Source: Polyangiaceae bacterium
GTDB lineage: Bacteria > Myxococcota_A > Polyangia > Polyangiales > Polyangiaceae
DNA: 64,000 nucleotides
Assembly: GCA_029266615.1 (NCBI GenBank)
Contig: JAQSWN010000001.1
Coordinates: 1-64,000, forward strand
Reading direction: 5' to 3'
How positions within the stretch are numbered: the first letter of the stretch is position 1; every line of letters starts with the position of its first letter. Shown one piece after another: positions 62,583 through 64,000 of the stretch. The notes below the pieces were generated by a model that ran no database searches, was not told the DNA's origin, and saw only the letters and a program-made list of their open reading frames with translations. Position numbers and translations under genes: made by a program.

Positions 62583-64000
62583 TCAGCTCGCGTGAGGAGA
62601 GCTGGGTGCCGGAGCACCCGCGGTGCTCGGCCGCTTGCGCGACACGAGCGATACAGGCTTGGGAATGGGCTCGCTCTGGACGAGCGCGACGGAGCCGGGT
62701 CCATCGGTGCTCACGCCGACGCCGTTCAACACGACGCCGAAGCTGCGCGCCGACATCGTGAGCCCGCGCAGGTGCTCGAGGGCGGCTCTGCGCTCCGTGT
62801 TTTCCAGACGAATGACGCTTAGGACGCCGTCCACGTGCGGAGACAGCACCAGCGCGTCGGCGGCGGCGGGGAAGCTTGGCGCATCCAGCAGCACGTAGTC
62901 GCAGTGACGTTGGATCTCGCTCAGGAAATCGAGCATTCCAGGGCTAGAAAGCAGCTCCGGAGCTGCACCGTGGCCGGCCGCCACCGAGTAGAACTGCCCG
63001 AACGGCACCTTGACCGGGCGGAGCGACTCGTTCCAAGCGCGCTGTCCGAGAAGCACGTCCGCCAAGCCGGGCACCGCCGAGTCCCGTGGTCCGGGCGGAG
63101 GGGGTTGGTTCTCCGTGTGCCGCAAGTCGGCGTCCACCAGCACGACTCGTTTGCCATCCGCGGCCAACGCCGCCGCGAGCGCGAGCGCGCAGGTCGTCTT
63201 CCCGTCGCCCTCGTTGGGGGAAGTAAGGAGGAGGATGCGTCCGACGCCGGGATTGCCGGCCCGATACAGGTTCGCGCGAAGGGTTCGGAACGCTTCGGTG
63301 AAAGAGGAGCCCGTGTCGCTACCGAGCACGTCGAAGGAGCCGGCTCCTTGCACTCCGCGTCGCTCACCGCGGCGCTTGGGCCGATGCGGCACCGTCGCGA
63401 ATACGGGCAGCCCGTCCACGAACGAGCGCGCGTCGACCTCGCTCTGAAACGTGCTCGCGAGGAGGCTGCGCAAGAGCACCACCGCGATACCGAGAAGCAG
63501 CCCGAGGGGGGCGCTGGCAAGCCGCAACAAGAGCTTGGGCGAGTCCTCCCGGTAAGCGACTTGAGGCGCGTCCAAAATGCGGTTCTTGCTCAGGGTGGAC
63601 GCCTTGATGATGGCCGTCTGCTGCTGGCGCTCGAGCAGATACGAGTAGGTGCGGTTGTAAACCTCCTGCTCACGCGACAGCTGAATCAGCCTTAGCTCGG
63701 CGCCGGGCACGGACTTGAGGCGCGCCTCGAAGCCGCCAATGACGCCGTCCAGCGTGCCGAGGCTCTCCTTGGCGCGGGCGGCGCGGCTCGCGACGTAGTT
63801 ACGAATCGCCTCCAGCTGCGCTTCCACTTGCTGCCGTTGGTCGCGCAGCTCGGGGGCTCCGTCGTTGAAGCGGCTCTCGAGATCGGTGAGCTTCTGGCGC
63901 GCGGTGGTGAGCGCGGTCGCCATGTCGTCCAGCACCGTGTCCTTCGCCTCCCCCAGCATGAACGCGCCCACGGGCGGGTTCGGCTTCTTCAGAGTGCGCT
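62583..64000 (-). CDS. Wzc-like polysaccharide co-polymerase/BY-kinase-type protein (5' end outside window)
   Basis: At least 472 residues seen; the frame is still open at 64000, so the N-terminus lies outside. From the visible end inwards: a coiled-coil region (about the first 120 residues), a second membrane helix (LLRLASAPLGLLLGIAVVLLRS), and a P-loop ATPase of the bacterial tyrosine-kinase type with Walker A SPNEGDGKTT, Walker A' LVDADLR and Walker B YVLLDAPS. The C-terminal tail (RKRPSTAGAPAPSSPHAS) has no tyrosine cluster, so autophosphorylation as in Wzc is doubtful. It would control chain length and export. First visible gene of the operon. Confidence 0.88.
   Translation of the reverse strand, partial: RTLKKPNPPVGAFMLGEAKDTVLDDMATALTTARQKLTDLESRFNDGAPELRDQRQQVEAQLEAIRNYVASRAARAKESLGTLDGVIGGFEARLKSVPGAELRLIQLSREQEVYNRTYSYLLERQQQTAIIKASTLSKNRILDAPQVAYREDSPKLLLRLASAPLGLLLGIAVVLLRSLLASTFQSEVDARSFVDGLPVFATVPHRPKRRGERRGVQGAGSFDVLGSDTGSSFTEAFRTLRANLYRAGNPGVGRILLLTSPNEGDGKTTCALALAAALAADGKRVVLVDADLRHTENQPPPPGPRDSAVPGLADVLLGQRAWNESLRPVKVPFGQFYSVAAGHGAAPELLSSPGMLDFLSEIQRHCDYVLLDAPSFPAAADALVLSPHVDGVLSVIRLENTERRAALEHLRGLTMSARSFGVVLNGVGVSTDGPGSVALVQSEPIPKPVSLVSRKRPSTAGAPAPSSPHAS

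Overview
The window reads as chromosomal DNA of a GC-rich myxobacterium (Myxococcota). The closest fit is the Polyangiales/Sorangium side, but species cannot be judged from sequence alone. Evidence for this: four membrane-anchored Ser/Thr kinases, three of them with the catalytic loop HRD(V/I)SPQN; FHA-linked sigma-54 activator; trypsin-like lipoproteins and a MYXO-CTERM-like tail; many lipoproteins with Gly/Ala/Ser-rich tethers; dense same-strand gene strings. No rRNA, tRNA, CRISPR array, transposase or phage gene was seen.

Layout. (1) 1-12.8 kb is a kinase-rich signalling region: a kinase-like partial gene, three membrane kinases, an FHA plus sigma-54 activator in an operon with a substrate-binding-like lipoprotein and a frameshifted trypsin-like protease, a second trypsin-like lipoprotein, and a TPR/PEGA envelope protein coupled to a kinase. 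(2) 12.8-16.8 kb holds small lipoproteins, a VWA lipoprotein and a GH26 mannanase-like lipoprotein. (3) 23.4-16.8 kb (minus strand) is a five-gene run: kinase, TPR envelope protein, Cys-rich/Kelch lipoprotein, ECF sigma factor, FHA protein. This is the best candidate for an undescribed signalling system. (4) 23.4-31.0 kb has an intergenic repeat cluster, an EAL protein, a propeller-like lipoprotein and a 1657-residue PA14 lipoprotein with one haem-binding-type CxxCH. (5) 31.4-39.4 kb (minus strand) has a response regulator with a sigma-54-like promoter, a SIMPL lipoprotein, an orphan sugar-binding lipoprotein, a GH30-like enzyme with an altered catalytic residue coupled to a possible regulator, and an SGNH/CE3-like esterase. 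(6) 39.6-42.8 kb is a coupled DUF1592-type/DUF1552 pair. (7) 42.8-46.5 kb has CheX-like and CheY-like proteins, a degenerate HD response regulator, and a PP2C phosphatase. (8) 52.4-46.7 kb (minus strand) is an operon of UvrA paralogue, PolX/PHP, HAD hydrolase and DUF481 porin-like protein. (9) 52.5-55.3 kb has PAP2, Nudix, zinc-ribbon and unknown genes. (10) 64.0-55.3 kb (minus strand) is an exopolysaccharide operon: Wzc-like co-polymerase (cut by the window edge), GT2, GT4, Wzy-like polymerase, GT2, Wzx-like flippase, GH16 lipoprotein.

The genes fit together as a surface-oriented predator/saprophyte genome section. It has envelope kinases with periplasmic or surface partners, phospho-threonine readers (FHA), a phosphatase and alternative sigma systems, alongside secreted or surface-tethered polysaccharide-active proteins and a full polysaccharide export pathway. 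Twelve adjacent gene pairs overlap by NTGA (start codon sharing bases with the upstream stop), so translational coupling is widespread and sets many of the start sites used here.
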